A stretch of DNA of 64,000 bases from GCA-002050365 sp038235165 (GTDB taxonomy: Bacteria; Acidobacteriota; Blastocatellia; Pyrinomonadales; Pyrinomonadaceae), in the NCBI GenBank assembly GCA_038235165.1, contig JBBSUG010000002.1, positions 1 to 64,000 of the forward strand. Direction: 5' to 3'. The translations under genes and the position numbers were made by a program. A model generated the notes under the pieces. It searched no databases, was not told the DNA's origin, and worked only from the letters and a program-made list of their open reading frames with translations. Below, in pieces: positions 1 to 9,631 of this stretch. The first letter of the stretch is position 1; each line of letters opens with the position of its first letter.

Positions 1-1
1 C

Positions 2-961
2 GGCAGCGACGGCATCGTTCTCACTCGATTTGAGGGAAGCCAATCCGATATAGCACGAACGCTGGCGATTCAGTCGAACGGCAAAATTGTTGCTGCCGGA
101 AGTTCATCGTCCGATGTTTCACAGTTTGCTCTGGTTCGCTACGAAGGCGACCAAAATGTTCGCACGCCGTTCGATTTCGATGGCGACGGCAAAGCCGATT
201 TGTCGGTGTTTAGACCGAGCAACGGCACCTGGTTTATCCTTCAGTCACGTAGTGGTTTTGCCAGCCAGCAATTCGGCATTGCCGCCGACAAACTCGTTCC
301 CGCCGATTACGACGGCGACGGCAAAACCGACATCGCCGTTTATCGCAATGGAACGTGGTATTTGCTGAGAAGTTCCGCCGGTTTCATCGGCATCGCCTTC
401 GGTGATTCAAATGACATTCCGCAGCCTGCTGATTACGACGGCGACGGTAAAGCCGACATAGCAGTTTGGCGACCGTCGAACGGCACCTGGTATGTTTATA
501 ATCTGGCGACCAATCAATTTACCGCCGCGCAGTTCGGTGCCAGTGCCGACAAACCCGTGCGCGGCGATTACGACGGTGACAGACGCGCCGATTATGCAGT
601 CTTCCGTCCCCAAAGCGGAGTGTGGTATTTACAGCGTTCGAGTGCCGGATTTACCGGAATTCAGTTCGGCGACGCAAACGACAAACCCGTTCCGGCGGAT
701 TATGACGGCGACGGTAAAGCCGACATTGCGGTGTTTCGCCCGTCAAACGGAACGTGGTATCTGAACCGTTCGCAAGCCGGATTTACTTCGGAGCAGCTCG
801 GCATTGCGACCGATTTACCGGTTCCGGCAGATTACAACGGCGACGGCAAAGCGGAAGTCTCAGTGTATCGAAGCGGCGTGTGGAATCCGCAAATGTTCGG
901 ATTTAATATAATGTTCGGCGCGGAAACGGATAAACCGGTGCCGAATGCTTTTGTGCCTTAA
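2..961 (+). CDS. FG-GAP/VCBS repeat surface protein with delta-60 repeat (C-terminal part)
   Basis: The reading frame is open from base 2, so the N-terminus lies outside the window. The first visible residues (IQSNGKIVAAGSSSSD) match the delta-60 repeat seen in large secreted proteins. From about base 165 six repeats of about 45 residues follow, each with a DxDGDGK(A/T)D calcium-loop motif and a RPSNGTWY-type strand, as in FG-GAP/VCBS beta-propellers. The protein ends in a TDKPVPNAFVP tail that recurs in three other proteins of this window. It is probably exported or surface-attached; the ligand is unknown. The repeat block is nearly identical in DNA to that of the next gene, which suggests recent duplication or gene conversion. 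The fourth repeat has DGDRRAD in place of DGDGKAD. Confidence 0.9.
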   Translation, partial: GSDGIVLTRFEGSQSDIARTLAIQSNGKIVAAGSSSSDVSQFALVRYEGDQNVRTPFDFDGDGKADLSVFRPSNGTWFILQSRSGFASQQFGIAADKLVPADYDGDGKTDIAVYRNGTWYLLRSSAGFIGIAFGDSNDIPQPADYDGDGKADIAVWRPSNGTWYVYNLATNQFTAAQFGASADKPVRGDYDGDRRADYAVFRPQSGVWYLQRSSAGFTGIQFGDANDKPVPADYDGDGKADIAVFRPSNGTWYLNRSQAGFTSEQLGIATDLPVPADYNGDGKAEVSVYRSGVWNPQMFGFNIMFGAETDKPVPNAFVP

Positions 962-984
962 ATATTGTCAGAAAAATAGTATTC

Positions 985-1024
985 AAAAAAGGTTTCGTGC
1001 AGTTTTTGTACGAGACCTTTTTTG
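985..1024 (+). terminator. Intrinsic terminator after the first FG-GAP gene
   Basis: An A-rich arm followed by GGTTTCGTG can pair with TACGAGACC followed by seven T (some G-U pairs). The hairpin lies just downstream of the stop at 961. Confidence 0.7.
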
Positions 1025-1203
1025 GAAAAAATTGCTAATTATTCATTTATCTGCATATAATTTAATTTATCTTTTTACAATTCAAAAAGCGACGGCAGGA
1101 TAATTTTATTTTCCCCGAAAAGTTGGAGAATCGCCTGAAAATTTAACTCGCAAAATAGAAAAGGGAAGCAATTTTAACGACGGACTTAAAAACTTCAATC
1201 AAT

Positions 1204-3639
1204 ATGAAAAACCACAATTTTACAACTTACGGTCGAATCGAAGCGGCGGAAAAATTTCTAAAATTTTCGCTGCTTCTCACATTTGGTGCATTTTTGCTTT
1301 TGAGTGCGGCGGTCACGGCGCGGGCGGCGACTTTTACGGTTGACCGCACGGACGACGCGAATGTGTCGGCTTGCACGGAGGCGGCGAACGACTGCACTTT
1401 GCGCGGGGCGGTGGCGGCGGCAAATGATTCGCCGGAAAATGACACGGTAATTTTCGACTCGAATGTTTTCAACTCGCCGCAGACGATTACGCTGACCGGC
1501 GGAGATTTGCGAATCGCCAACAACGGCACGCTGACCTTAAACGGTTCAGGAGCGAATTTGCTGACTGTTTCGGGCAACAATCAAAGCCGTATTTTCAGCG
1601 TCGTTTATCTCGCCGGTTTTACGGTTTCCGATTTGACGATCACTGACGGAATTGCGGTCGGTTCGATCCCGGCGCGAGACGGTTTGGGCGGCGGGATTTA
1701 CACCGAAGGCACGCTCGAACTCAACCGCGTGGTTGTCAAAAATTGTCAATCTACCGGTTTGTATAATTTCGGCTTTTTTGCGACGACGATTAATTCTTCG
1801 ACATTTACCGGTAATCGGGGAGAGGACGGCGGCGCAATCCGCAATCTTCGTTCTGCCCCGCTGATAATTTCAAATACGGGAATAGATAACAACAGTGCCG
1901 TCAACGGCGGCGGCATTTACTCTCTCGGCGGACTGACGCTGACCGATTCCCTGCTCAGAGATAATTCGGCGAGCGACAGCGGCGGCGGCATTTACGGGGC
2001 GGGCATTGCGTTGGTCAACACGGCGGTCAACAGAAATTCGGCGGTCAACGATGGCGGCGGAATTCGCACTAACGGCAACGGATTATCCATTTCGAGTTCG
2101 AGTTTGAACGGCAATTCCGCGACCACCGGCGGCGCCCTAATGTGTTTGGGGACGCTGACGATGATGAATTCGACGATTGAAAACAACCGGGCGCGATATG
2201 GCGGCGGCTTTGCCAAATATTCTTCCGAAGCGGCGAACATAAACGGTTCGACGATCAGCAATAATACCGCAACCGAAAATTCCGGCGGCATTTTCAACAT
2301 TAACGGGACGCTGACGATGATCAATTCGACGGTCAGCGGAAATTCGGCGGTGCAGGACGGCGGCGGCATCAACAATTTTGCGATTTTGAATTTGATCAAC
2401 GTCACGGTTGCCAATAACCGGGGAAGCAATGGCGGCGGCATCTTGAATATTCCCGGCACGGTCAACATCCGCAATACGATTATCGGCGATAATTCGTCCG
2501 GTGACTTTTTTGGCTCGCTCAATTCGCAAGGTTATAATTTGATTGAAGATATTGGCAATACGACCATCACGACCACCGCGCCGGGACCGGTCATCACCGG
2601 GCAGGACCCGCAGCTTCTGCCGCTCGGCAACTACGGCGGCGTGACCAAAACACACGCTCTGAAACCGAGCAGTCCGGCAATTGACAAAGGTTTATTAACG
2701 ACCGATCCGGCGACGGCGGTTGACCAGCGCGGGCTGCCGCGACCGTTCGATTTTTTGAGTGTGGCAAACGGCAGCGGCGACGGTTCGGACATCGGCGCGT
2801 ATGAACGACAGGCACTTGAACCTTTCCTCAGCACGCCGTTCGATTTCGACGGCGACGGCAAAGCCGATTTGTCAATATTCAGACCCGGCACCGGTTTCTG
2901 GTATTTATTGGGGTCGCAAAATGGTCTTGTCAGCCAGCAATTCGGTATTGCCGCCGACAAACTCGTTCCCGCCGATTACGATGGTGACGGCAAAACCGAC
3001 ATCGCCGTTTATCGCAATGGAACGTGGTATCTGCTGAGAAGTTCCGCCGGTTTTATCGGCATCGCCTTTGGTGCGCCGGACGACATTCCGCAGCCCGGTG
3101 ATTTCGACGGTGACGGCAAAGCCGACATCGCTGTCTGGCGACCGTCAAACGGCACTTGGTATGTTTATAATCTGGCGACTAATCAATTTACCGCCGCGCA
3201 GTTTGGTGCCGGTGCCGACAAACCCGTGCGCGGCGATTACGACGGCGACGGCAAAACCGATTATGCCGTGTTCCGTCCGTCAAACGGAACGTGGTATGTC
3301 AACGGAAGCCGTGCCGGATTTACCGCCGTTCAATTCGGGTTAGCCGACGACAAACCCGTTCCGGCGGACTATGACGGCGACGGAAAAACGGATGTCGCCG
3401 TCTTTCGCCCGTCAACCGGAACGTGGTATCTGAACCGTTCGCAAGCCGGATTTACTTCGGAGCAGCTCGGCATTGCGACCGATTTGCCCGTCCCGGCGGA
3501 TTACAACGGCGACGGCAAAGCGGAAGTTTCCGTGTATCGAAACGGTATGTGGCTTCCGAATCCTTTTACGGGAGGTCCTTTTACCGCAGCATTTGGCTCG
3601 GCGACGGACAGACCGGTGCCGAACGCTTATATTCAGTAG
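1204..3639 (+). CDS. CSLREA / beta-helix / choice-of-anchor Q / FG-GAP surface protein
   Basis: Predicted 811-residue exported protein. Residues 20-41 form a hydrophobic signal segment ending in an ARA cleavage-like site. Residues 43-90 carry a CSLREA-type N-terminal domain (CTLRGAVAAAN variant). About residues 90-450 form a right-handed beta-helix with many NNSAVNGGGI-like rungs. Residues 455-540 match the choice-of-anchor Q region (NYGGVTKTHAL, SPAIDKG, DQRG, DIGAYE). Six FG-GAP repeats run from about residue 544 to the end. The combination suggests an adhesin-like or matrix protein; the function is not known. No strong Shine-Dalgarno sequence precedes the chosen ATG, but the signal peptide begins there. 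The FG-GAP part is nearly identical to that of the gene upstream. Confidence 0.9.
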   Translation: MKNHNFTTYGRIEAAEKFLKFSLLLTFGAFLLLSAAVTARAATFTVDRTDDANVSACTEAANDCTLRGAVAAANDSPENDTVIFDSNVFNSPQTITLTGGDLRIANNGTLTLNGSGANLLTVSGNNQSRIFSVVYLAGFTVSDLTITDGIAVGSIPARDGLGGGIYTEGTLELNRVVVKNCQSTGLYNFGFFATTINSSTFTGNRGEDGGAIRNLRSAPLIISNTGIDNNSAVNGGGIYSLGGLTLTDSLLRDNSASDSGGGIYGAGIALVNTAVNRNSAVNDGGGIRTNGNGLSISSSSLNGNSATTGGALMCLGTLTMMNSTIENNRARYGGGFAKYSSEAANINGSTISNNTATENSGGIFNINGTLTMINSTVSGNSAVQDGGGINNFAILNLINVTVANNRGSNGGGILNIPGTVNIRNTIIGDNSSGDFFGSLNSQGYNLIEDIGNTTITTTAPGPVITGQDPQLLPLGNYGGVTKTHALKPSSPAIDKGLLTTDPATAVDQRGLPRPFDFLSVANGSGDGSDIGAYERQALEPFLSTPFDFDGDGKADLSIFRPGTGFWYLLGSQNGLVSQQFGIAADKLVPADYDGDGKTDIAVYRNGTWYLLRSSAGFIGIAFGAPDDIPQPGDFDGDGKADIAVWRPSNGTWYVYNLATNQFTAAQFGAGADKPVRGDYDGDGKTDYAVFRPSNGTWYVNGSRAGFTAVQFGLADDKPVPADYDGDGKTDVAVFRPSTGTWYLNRSQAGFTSEQLGIATDLPVPADYNGDGKAEVSVYRNGMWLPNPFTGGPFTAAFGSATDRPVPNAYIQ

Positions 3640-3659
3640 TAATTAGTGATGTTTGTAGT

Positions 3660-3697
3660 TAAAGAGGCTTCGTTCATCTTTGAACGAAGCCTCTTTA
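3660..3697 (+). terminator. Strong intrinsic terminator
   Basis: AAAGAGGCTTCGTTCA and TGAACGAAGCCTCTTT (16-bp arms) are separated by 4 bases and followed by T-rich sequence, 20 bp after the FG-GAP gene. The same core recurs, shortened, at 7589-7618. Confidence 0.9.
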
Positions 3698-3756
3698 TTT
3701 GTGTGAAACCCGAAATATTATCACCACATCAAATTTTTCAATATAATCAATTGTTC

Positions 3757-3998
3757 AAGAGGAGACAAACATACGAAAACACTTGTTTTAGAAGGGACAT
3801 AGGAAGAAATCGCCAAACACGCGCCGGAATTCAACGGGCGGCGTTTGCGCGTCACCATCATCCAACGGACTTTACATCGCGCTTGCCGAAGAACTCACCA
3901 AAACCTGCGACACCGAAACCGTCACGTTTAACAAAGGATTTATCAATCAAGCCGTCAAGAATGCCGCGACCGTCAAGACAAATCTTTTAACCATTTGA
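3757..3998 (+). pseudogene. Decayed VapBC-like toxin-antitoxin relic
   Basis: A good Shine-Dalgarno sequence (AAGAGGAGA, 3757-3765) sits 7 bases before an ACG at 3773 where an ATG is expected. From there the frame reads TKTLVLEGT, a TAG at 3800, then EEIAKHAPEFNGRRLRVTII. This resembles small antitoxins encoded before PIN-domain toxins. After about base 3865 the homology moves to another frame: NGLYIALAEELTK, then VTFNKGFINQAVKNAATV, and a TGA at 3996-3998. That second part looks like the C-terminal end of a PIN (VapC) nuclease. A lost start codon, a nonsense codon (probably from a Trp codon) and an internal deletion or frameshift fusing antitoxin head to toxin tail all say it is dead. The family assignment is from motif memory, not from a search. 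Confidence 0.6.
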
Positions 3999-4002
3999 AT
4001 TT

Positions 4003-4069
4003 AATGTAGAAGCCCGCACGGAGTAAGGACGACATCGCACACGCCCTTACTCCGTGCGGACTTCTGCAT
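4003..4069. repeat. Palindromic repeat A, copy 1
   Basis: Inverted repeat with 26-base arms: ATGTAGAAGCCCGCACGGAG.. on the left and ..CTCCGTGCGGACTTCTGCAT on the right. It matches the elements at 9683-9745 and 28722-28797. It lies between the toxin-antitoxin relic and the next gene. Confidence 0.85.
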
Positions 4070-4272
4070 CTAAACACAACGTCTCAAGTAGTTTTGGCAT
4101 AATTCCCAAATATTTGCTTCAAGGGTTTATCAAAACGCCAAAATCCGTTATATTGAGTTTTGCAGGCAATTTTCCATTTTCATTTGGCTGAGATCAACCC
4201 CAATCTCAAACAGCTCAGTCATATTTGTTTTGTAACTCATTCATCAAAAAGATAAAAAAGAGGCTTTTCCTT

Positions 4273-7200
4273 ATGAATTTTATGAACTCTCGCAGAAAAA
4301 TAAACTTTTTACTTTTAACATTTGTTGTGGTTTTGATTGTTTTCGGCTCGATGTCTTCGAGGATTTTATCCTCCTCGGCACATTCAGATATGCAGTCAAG
4401 TCCAACCTCAAATTTTGTGGTTAATTTGACCACCGACCAACCTGATGCAAATATTGCCGATGGAATATGCGATGTAGATTTGGCAACCACAGGCTCTCAA
4501 TGCACTCTACGGGCGGCTGTCGAGCAGGCAAATGTGCTGGCGAGTGATGATGTGATTACGTTTCTGCCAACAATTACGCAGGTTAACGTGAATGACCAAA
4601 TCACAATAAACAACAATGGGTCACTACAAATTACTGGCAATGGAGCGAACGCAACAACCATCAATGGTGCTTTTGGAAACAGCCGATTTTTTCTAGTAAA
4701 CGCAACCGTAACCATTTCGGAAGTGCTTTTGACAGGCGCACGCGCCGGGGCGATTGCCACGCAAAGCGGATCGCTAACACTAGACCGGGTTTATGTTATA
4801 GGTAATAGCGGTACCGCCGGCGGAGGCGTATATTTTGGAGCAGGCAATAATTACATTTTGAATTCGACATTTCAGAACAATAATGCCAGTGCTAACTGTG
4901 GCGGATTCCAGTCCGGTGGCAGTGCTAACACTACTTTAATGATTGTAAATTCGACGTTCTCAGGCAATTTTGGCGGTACTTCCGGCGGTGCGGGTTGCGT
5001 CGATAACGGCATCGTGACCATTCGCAATACCACGATAACGAACAACACGGCAAGAATTGGCGGGGGGGTATTTTTAATCGGCGGCACTGCCAATTTCGGC
5101 AACAGCGTAATTGCAGGAAATAATATAACAGGCACCGGCGGAGTTGAGTTTCATTCAGTGATGGGCATCAAGGCAACTTCAGTTGGAAACAATCTTGTTG
5201 GTGATGCGCCGGGGGATGCCGCCAATACCGGCACACCAATTATCTACCAATCAACCGACATCATAGACACGCCGCCGAATCTTAGCACTCTCAATAATAA
5301 CGGCGGGACGACACCGACGCACGCGCTACTCGCTAATAGTCCGGCAATCAATGCCGGTAATAACGCAAATGTTATAGGGGCAACCGATCAGCGCGGCTTT
5401 ACGCGGATTGTCGGCGGAACTGTTGACATTGGTGCTTTTGAAGTTCAGACAGTAACCTGTGATTTTACAATCAATCCGACAAATCAAGCTATTGACAGTT
5501 CCGGCGGAAATACAACTGTCAATGTAACGGGATCAACAGGTTGCAGTCGGACGGCAGTCAGCAAAGATAACTGGATCACAGTTACAAGCGGCGGCAACGG
5601 AAGTGGAAGCGGGACAGTGACGCTTACAGTTCAAGCCAATACAGGTTTTGCTCGAACCGGAGCGGTGACGATTGCGGGTCAAACATTTACAGTCAATCAG
5701 GCATCCGGCTGTTCATATTCTTTGAGTCCAACAAGCGTAAACATTTCTGCAAACGGCGGAAACGGCAGTTTCAACTTAAATTCGGGTGCGGGCTGTCCTT
5801 TTGCAGCAACAACCAACAGTTCTTTTATCACAGTCACCTCAGGAGCCAGCGGAACGGGAAATGGAACTATTGCTTTTTCGGTTGCGGCTAATACCGGAAC
5901 GGCGAGAACTGGAACAATCACCGTCGGCGGTTTAACGTTTACAATCAGCCAAGCGTCAGGCTGCACATATTCTTTGAGTCCGACCAGCACGAGCATTGCG
6001 GCAACCGGCGGAAACGGCAGTTTTAATATAGCGGCTGGCACCGGCTGTCAATGGACGGCAGCGAGTAATGATGCCTGGATTACAATCACTCCGCCGGTCA
6101 GCGGAACGGGCAATGGAACGATTGCTTTTTCAGTGCAGGCAAACAACGGTGTCGCCCGCACCGGAACTATTACGGTTGCGGGTCAAACTTTTACAGTCAA
6201 TCAAGCAGGCGGCTGTGCATATTCATTATCGCCGACGAACGCCGCTTTTTCCGAAGCGGGCGGAAACGGCACGATTAATGTTTTCGCCGGTGCGGATTGT
6301 CAATATACTGCCGTCAGCAACAACTCTTTTATAACGATTACAACCGGCGCGAACGGAACGGGTAACGGCAGCGTTACTTTTAATGTGGCGGCGAATACGG
6401 GTCAAAGCAGGACAGGCACGATTACCATTGCCGGACAGGTTTTTATCATCACTCAATCTGACGGCTGTTCGTTCACTATTTCTCCGGCAAATATCAATGT
6501 CGGAGCATCAGCCGGAAGCGGCAGCTTTGTCGTCAACTCCGGTGAAGGATGCGCTCGAACGGCGGTGAGCAATGCTTCGTGGATCACGATTTCATCCGGC
6601 AGCACCGGTTCGGGCAGCGGATTTGTTACCTTCTTTTGGTCGGCAAACACCGGACAGGCAAGATTCGGAACGATTACCGTTGCCGGACTGACATTTACCA
6701 TCAATCAAGCCGCCGGAAACGCCAATATCCGCACAATCTATGATTTTGACGGCGACGGCAAAGCAGATATTTCCGTTTTTCGTCCCGACAGCGGCGTGTG
6801 GTATCTGCTCAATTCGACTTCCGGCTTTACCGGGGCGCAGTTCGGCATCGCTTCCGATAAACTCGTCCCTGCCGATTACGACGGCGACGGCAAAACCGAT
6901 CTCGCGGTTTATCATAATGGCATTTGGTATCTCCAAAGAAGTTCGGCGGGCTTTATCAGTGCGGCTTTCGGTGACGGCAATGATATTCCGCAGCCCGCCG
7001 ATTTCGACGGCGACGGGAAAGCCGATCTCGCAGTGTTCCGTCCGTCCAATGGAACGTGGTATGTCTTTAATCTGGCGACTAATCAATTTACCGCCGCGCA
7101 GTTCGGCGCACTGACCGATAATCCGGTGGTCGGCGATTACAACGGCGACGGCAAGGCTGATTACGCAGTTTATCGTCCGTCAAACGGAACGTGGTATATC

Positions 7201-7551
7201 GCCCGACCGGGCGGCACACCGTCGCAGAATTTTGATTCGATCCAATTCGGTGAGACAAACGACAAACCGGTTCCGGCAGATTACGACGGCGACGGTAAAA
7301 CCGATGTCGCCGTTTATCGCCCGTCGAACGGTTCTTGGTATTTAAATAGAAGTGCGGCAGGTTTTACAGCAGTGCAGTTCGGCATTTCGACTGATTTACC
7401 GGCACCGGCGGATTATGACGGCGACGGCAAAGCCGACATTGCGGTTTTTAGAAGCGGAACGTGGTATTTACAGCGCACGACCGCCGGATTTACGGGCGTA
7501 GGGTTTGGCACAGCGACGGATAAACCGGTGCCGAATGCTTATATTCCTTAA
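4273..7551 (+). CDS. CSLREA / beta-helix / BACON / FG-GAP surface protein
   Basis: Predicted 1092 residues from the ATG at 4273. This start is chosen over the one 48 bases upstream because AGAGG lies 9 bases before it and because the N-terminus (NSRRKINFLLL) then matches the paralogue at 10173. Residues 5-30 form a signal or anchor segment. A CSLREA-type domain follows (ADGICDVD and CTLRAAVEQAN), then a beta-helix to about 330 and a choice-of-anchor Q region (THALLANSPAINAG, DQRG, DIGAFE) to about 390. Five BACON-type Ig-like repeats of about 85 residues cover about 395-820; each has GC...WI.I and RTGTITVAG..FTVNQA motifs. Six FG-GAP repeats end the protein (NAYIP tail). BACON domains are associated with carbohydrate or mucin binding in other phyla; the role here is unknown. 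Confidence 0.9.
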   Translation: MNFMNSRRKINFLLLTFVVVLIVFGSMSSRILSSSAHSDMQSSPTSNFVVNLTTDQPDANIADGICDVDLATTGSQCTLRAAVEQANVLASDDVITFLPTITQVNVNDQITINNNGSLQITGNGANATTINGAFGNSRFFLVNATVTISEVLLTGARAGAIATQSGSLTLDRVYVIGNSGTAGGGVYFGAGNNYILNSTFQNNNASANCGGFQSGGSANTTLMIVNSTFSGNFGGTSGGAGCVDNGIVTIRNTTITNNTARIGGGVFLIGGTANFGNSVIAGNNITGTGGVEFHSVMGIKATSVGNNLVGDAPGDAANTGTPIIYQSTDIIDTPPNLSTLNNNGGTTPTHALLANSPAINAGNNANVIGATDQRGFTRIVGGTVDIGAFEVQTVTCDFTINPTNQAIDSSGGNTTVNVTGSTGCSRTAVSKDNWITVTSGGNGSGSGTVTLTVQANTGFARTGAVTIAGQTFTVNQASGCSYSLSPTSVNISANGGNGSFNLNSGAGCPFAATTNSSFITVTSGASGTGNGTIAFSVAANTGTARTGTITVGGLTFTISQASGCTYSLSPTSTSIAATGGNGSFNIAAGTGCQWTAASNDAWITITPPVSGTGNGTIAFSVQANNGVARTGTITVAGQTFTVNQAGGCAYSLSPTNAAFSEAGGNGTINVFAGADCQYTAVSNNSFITITTGANGTGNGSVTFNVAANTGQSRTGTITIAGQVFIITQSDGCSFTISPANINVGASAGSGSFVVNSGEGCARTAVSNASWITISSGSTGSGSGFVTFFWSANTGQARFGTITVAGLTFTINQAAGNANIRTIYDFDGDGKADISVFRPDSGVWYLLNSTSGFTGAQFGIASDKLVPADYDGDGKTDLAVYHNGIWYLQRSSAGFISAAFGDGNDIPQPADFDGDGKADLAVFRPSNGTWYVFNLATNQFTAAQFGALTDNPVVGDYNGDGKADYAVYRPSNGTWYIARPGGTPSQNFDSIQFGETNDKPVPADYDGDGKTDVAVYRPSNGSWYLNRSAAGFTAVQFGISTDLPAPADYDGDGKADIAVFRSGTWYLQRTTAGFTGVGFGTATDKPVPNAYIP

Positions 7552-7588
7552 AATCTAAATCAGCTGAAAGACATTCGATCAAACGAGG

Positions 7589-7618
7589 CTTCGTTCATTT
7601 TTGAACGGAGCTTTTTTT
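7589..7618 (+). terminator. Intrinsic terminator
   Basis: GCTTCGTTCA and TGAACGGAGC arms followed by seven T, 38 bp after the stop codon of the BACON/FG-GAP gene. Confidence 0.8.
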
Positions 7619-7642
7619 CACTCTGAAAGAATCCGTTTAAAA

Positions 7643-7719
7643 GTGTCAGCAGCCCGACTGTTAAGGAGGGTTTGGAGGTTGATGAATAAAGCCCTCATTA
7701 ACAGTCGGGCTGCTGACAC
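7643..7719. repeat. Long palindromic repeat B
   Basis: 28-base arms (GTGTCAGCAGCCCGACTGTT.. and its complement) differ at one position and enclose about 21 bases. There is no T-tract, so it is unlikely to be just a terminator. The core GACTGTTAAGGAG resembles GACCGTCAGGGAG of the element at 56737-56811. Confidence 0.85.
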
Positions 7720-7843
7720 AGCCAAAAACCCGGACATTTTCAAAATCTAAACAGACTCTTAGACAGGTTAATGATTTTAAGCTACAATCCCGTTTGTAAA
7801 AACTTCAAAAGTTCTGTGTAGTTCAGTTAAATCTTAACAATTT

Positions 7844-9631
7844 ATGAAAGATAGAAATGTAATTGCGGGCAAAGTCGCCGGTGCGATTTTGATGCTGTTA
7901 ATGTGTGCGGCGACCGTCGTACCTGCCGCGCCGACGACGAAAAGCTCAAATAATGAGGGCGAGATTATCGCTTCGATTGGGTTTGATCCGAAAATTGACG
8001 GGTTCGGGTTTCGTAATTTCGGCGAAAACCCGGATTACGAAGACGATTTGACTGCCGATGATTTAATTCGGATGTTTGGCGCGGATAACGTCTGCATCGA
8101 AGGTTCGACGGCGCGGGACTGTGTTTTGTATGAAACCGCCGAACGCTGGCTGGAAGAATCGGTTGATAAAATGAACAACGGACACTGCGACGGGTTTTCC
8201 GTTTCCAGTTTGCGGATGTTTCTCGGCAAACCGTTCAAGGGACGCAAAAATCCCGCCGCATTTCAGCGCGGCGCGGCGAAACTTTTCGATCTGCAAAAAA
8301 ATCAAATCACCAGCAATTACGTTTCATATTATCAAACGCTGACTTTTTTGAGGGAAACATATCTTTTCCGCACGCCGACTTTTAAGAAAAAGCCGACCGA
8401 GATAATGAAGATGATCGCCGCCGCGATGGATTCTGAAAAGGAATATTACACATTGGAAGTATGGATGCTCGAAAACGGGAAATATACACGCGGTCATTCT
8501 ATTTTGCCGATTGCGATTGAAGATTTGGGCGGCGACCAATACCGCATTCAGGTTTACGACAACAATTATCCGGGGCAGACGAAATATGTGACGATCAACG
8601 GCAAAACCGAAACGTGGCGTTATCACACGGCGAATAATCCGGCGGAAACGGCGCGTGATTACGTCGGCACGGCGGCGACGCACACGCTCGCGCTGAAGCG
8701 TCTGTCCGACCGCAGCCGCAGTCGGTTCGAATGTCCGTTTTGCGATGAAGATGAGGAAGAAGAAGGCGATGACGACGAAGCATTTTACGATAACGGGCTG
8801 CCGCGAAATTTTATGCTGAACGCTTCATACCGACCAAACAAAGCGAAAAAAGCGCAGACCGAACCTGAGACGATGAGCATTTCCCTGTCCGGCGAGGCTG
8901 ATTTATTAATCGCCGATCCAAACGGCAGACGTATCGGTTACGACTCTGCGAAAAAGATGCCAGTCAACGAAATTCCAGGCGGCGTGGAAAATATTATTCC
9001 CGGTAATGTGGATGACGACGCGGCTCCCGAATATTTGATTCCGCTCAACGCCGACAACAAAAAACCCTATAAAATCAACATTTCCGGCAAAACGCTCGAT
9101 GCGGAGGAAACGTCCGATTTGCAAATCGTCGGCGCGGGTTTCGTCGTCGGTTTTGAAGATATTTCGGTGGACAAAGGCGAATCATTAAATATGACCGTCA
9201 GCCAGGACGGGCGCGAACTTTCGTTCACGGCGAGCGCGGACGGCGAAACTCCGTCGGTGTATATCACGACGGACGACGGCGCGGACAAACCGAGCTACGA
9301 ATTTGAAATCGGCGGCATCACGCTGACCGGCGGCAAAACCGTTTACGTCAAACTCGACCCCGACGCGGGTTTGATTTACTTCAAAGACGACGACGGCGAC
9401 GAAGACAAATACGATGTCAAAGTTTCGCGCACCAACCCGAACGGCACTCAAAATATTTTTGAAGAGTTTAATCTCGACATCGGCAAAAATAATATTTACG
9501 CTCTGAATTTCGGCAGTTGGGACGGCAAAGGCGCGATGTGCTTCGAGGACGATGACGATAACGACGGCAGTTTTGAAGACGAAGACTGCACGGAAGTCGA
9601 AAACGAAAAACCGGTAAAAAAATCGGATTAA
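7844..9631 (+). CDS. Secreted protein with a papain/transglutaminase-like C-H-D motif set (putative cysteine peptidase)
   Basis: 595 residues, not assigned to a named family. Residues 10-29 form a signal peptide (CAATVVPAAP). The sequence NNGHCDGFS (Cys115), then RGHSILPI (His218) and VYDNNYPG (Asp239/Asn240) has the order and spacing of a papain-like catalytic set. Each motif sits at the expected helix or strand boundary. A CPFCDEDEEEEGDDDE stretch near residues 298-313 forms a very acidic linker. The C-terminal half is beta-rich with many Asp and Lys residues and an acidic tail (EDDDDNDGSFEDED). It stands alone between two large surface-protein genes in the same direction, with its own leader region, so processing or cross-linking of those proteins is conceivable. 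That link is inference. Confidence 0.6.
   Translation: MKDRNVIAGKVAGAILMLLMCAATVVPAAPTTKSSNNEGEIIASIGFDPKIDGFGFRNFGENPDYEDDLTADDLIRMFGADNVCIEGSTARDCVLYETAERWLEESVDKMNNGHCDGFSVSSLRMFLGKPFKGRKNPAAFQRGAAKLFDLQKNQITSNYVSYYQTLTFLRETYLFRTPTFKKKPTEIMKMIAAAMDSEKEYYTLEVWMLENGKYTRGHSILPIAIEDLGGDQYRIQVYDNNYPGQTKYVTINGKTETWRYHTANNPAETARDYVGTAATHTLALKRLSDRSRSRFECPFCDEDEEEEGDDDEAFYDNGLPRNFMLNASYRPNKAKKAQTEPETMSISLSGEADLLIADPNGRRIGYDSAKKMPVNEIPGGVENIIPGNVDDDAAPEYLIPLNADNKKPYKINISGKTLDAEETSDLQIVGAGFVVGFEDISVDKGESLNMTVSQDGRELSFTASADGETPSVYITTDDGADKPSYEFEIGGITLTGGKTVYVKLDPDAGLIYFKDDDGDEDKYDVKVSRTNPNGTQNIFEEFNLDIGKNNIYALNFGSWDGKGAMCFEDDDDNDGSFEDEDCTEVENEKPVKKSD

Noticed and set aside
1992..2655. Long minus-strand frames (176 and 172 codons) opposite the beta-helix gene
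   Set aside because: They are antisense to a repeat-rich coding region and have proline- and valine-rich or arginine-rich translations without domains. The same happens opposite every FG-GAP and BACON region.
3655..3700. Terminator hairpins as a CRISPR-like or mobile repeat
   Set aside because: The related hairpins at 3660 and 7589 each follow a stop codon closely and end in T-tracts, so they are ordinary terminators that travelled with the duplicated gene ends.
3646..3990. 114-codon plus-strand frame
   Set aside because: It starts inside the terminator hairpin and is out of frame with the antitoxin- and PIN-like matches; the translation has no protein-like features.
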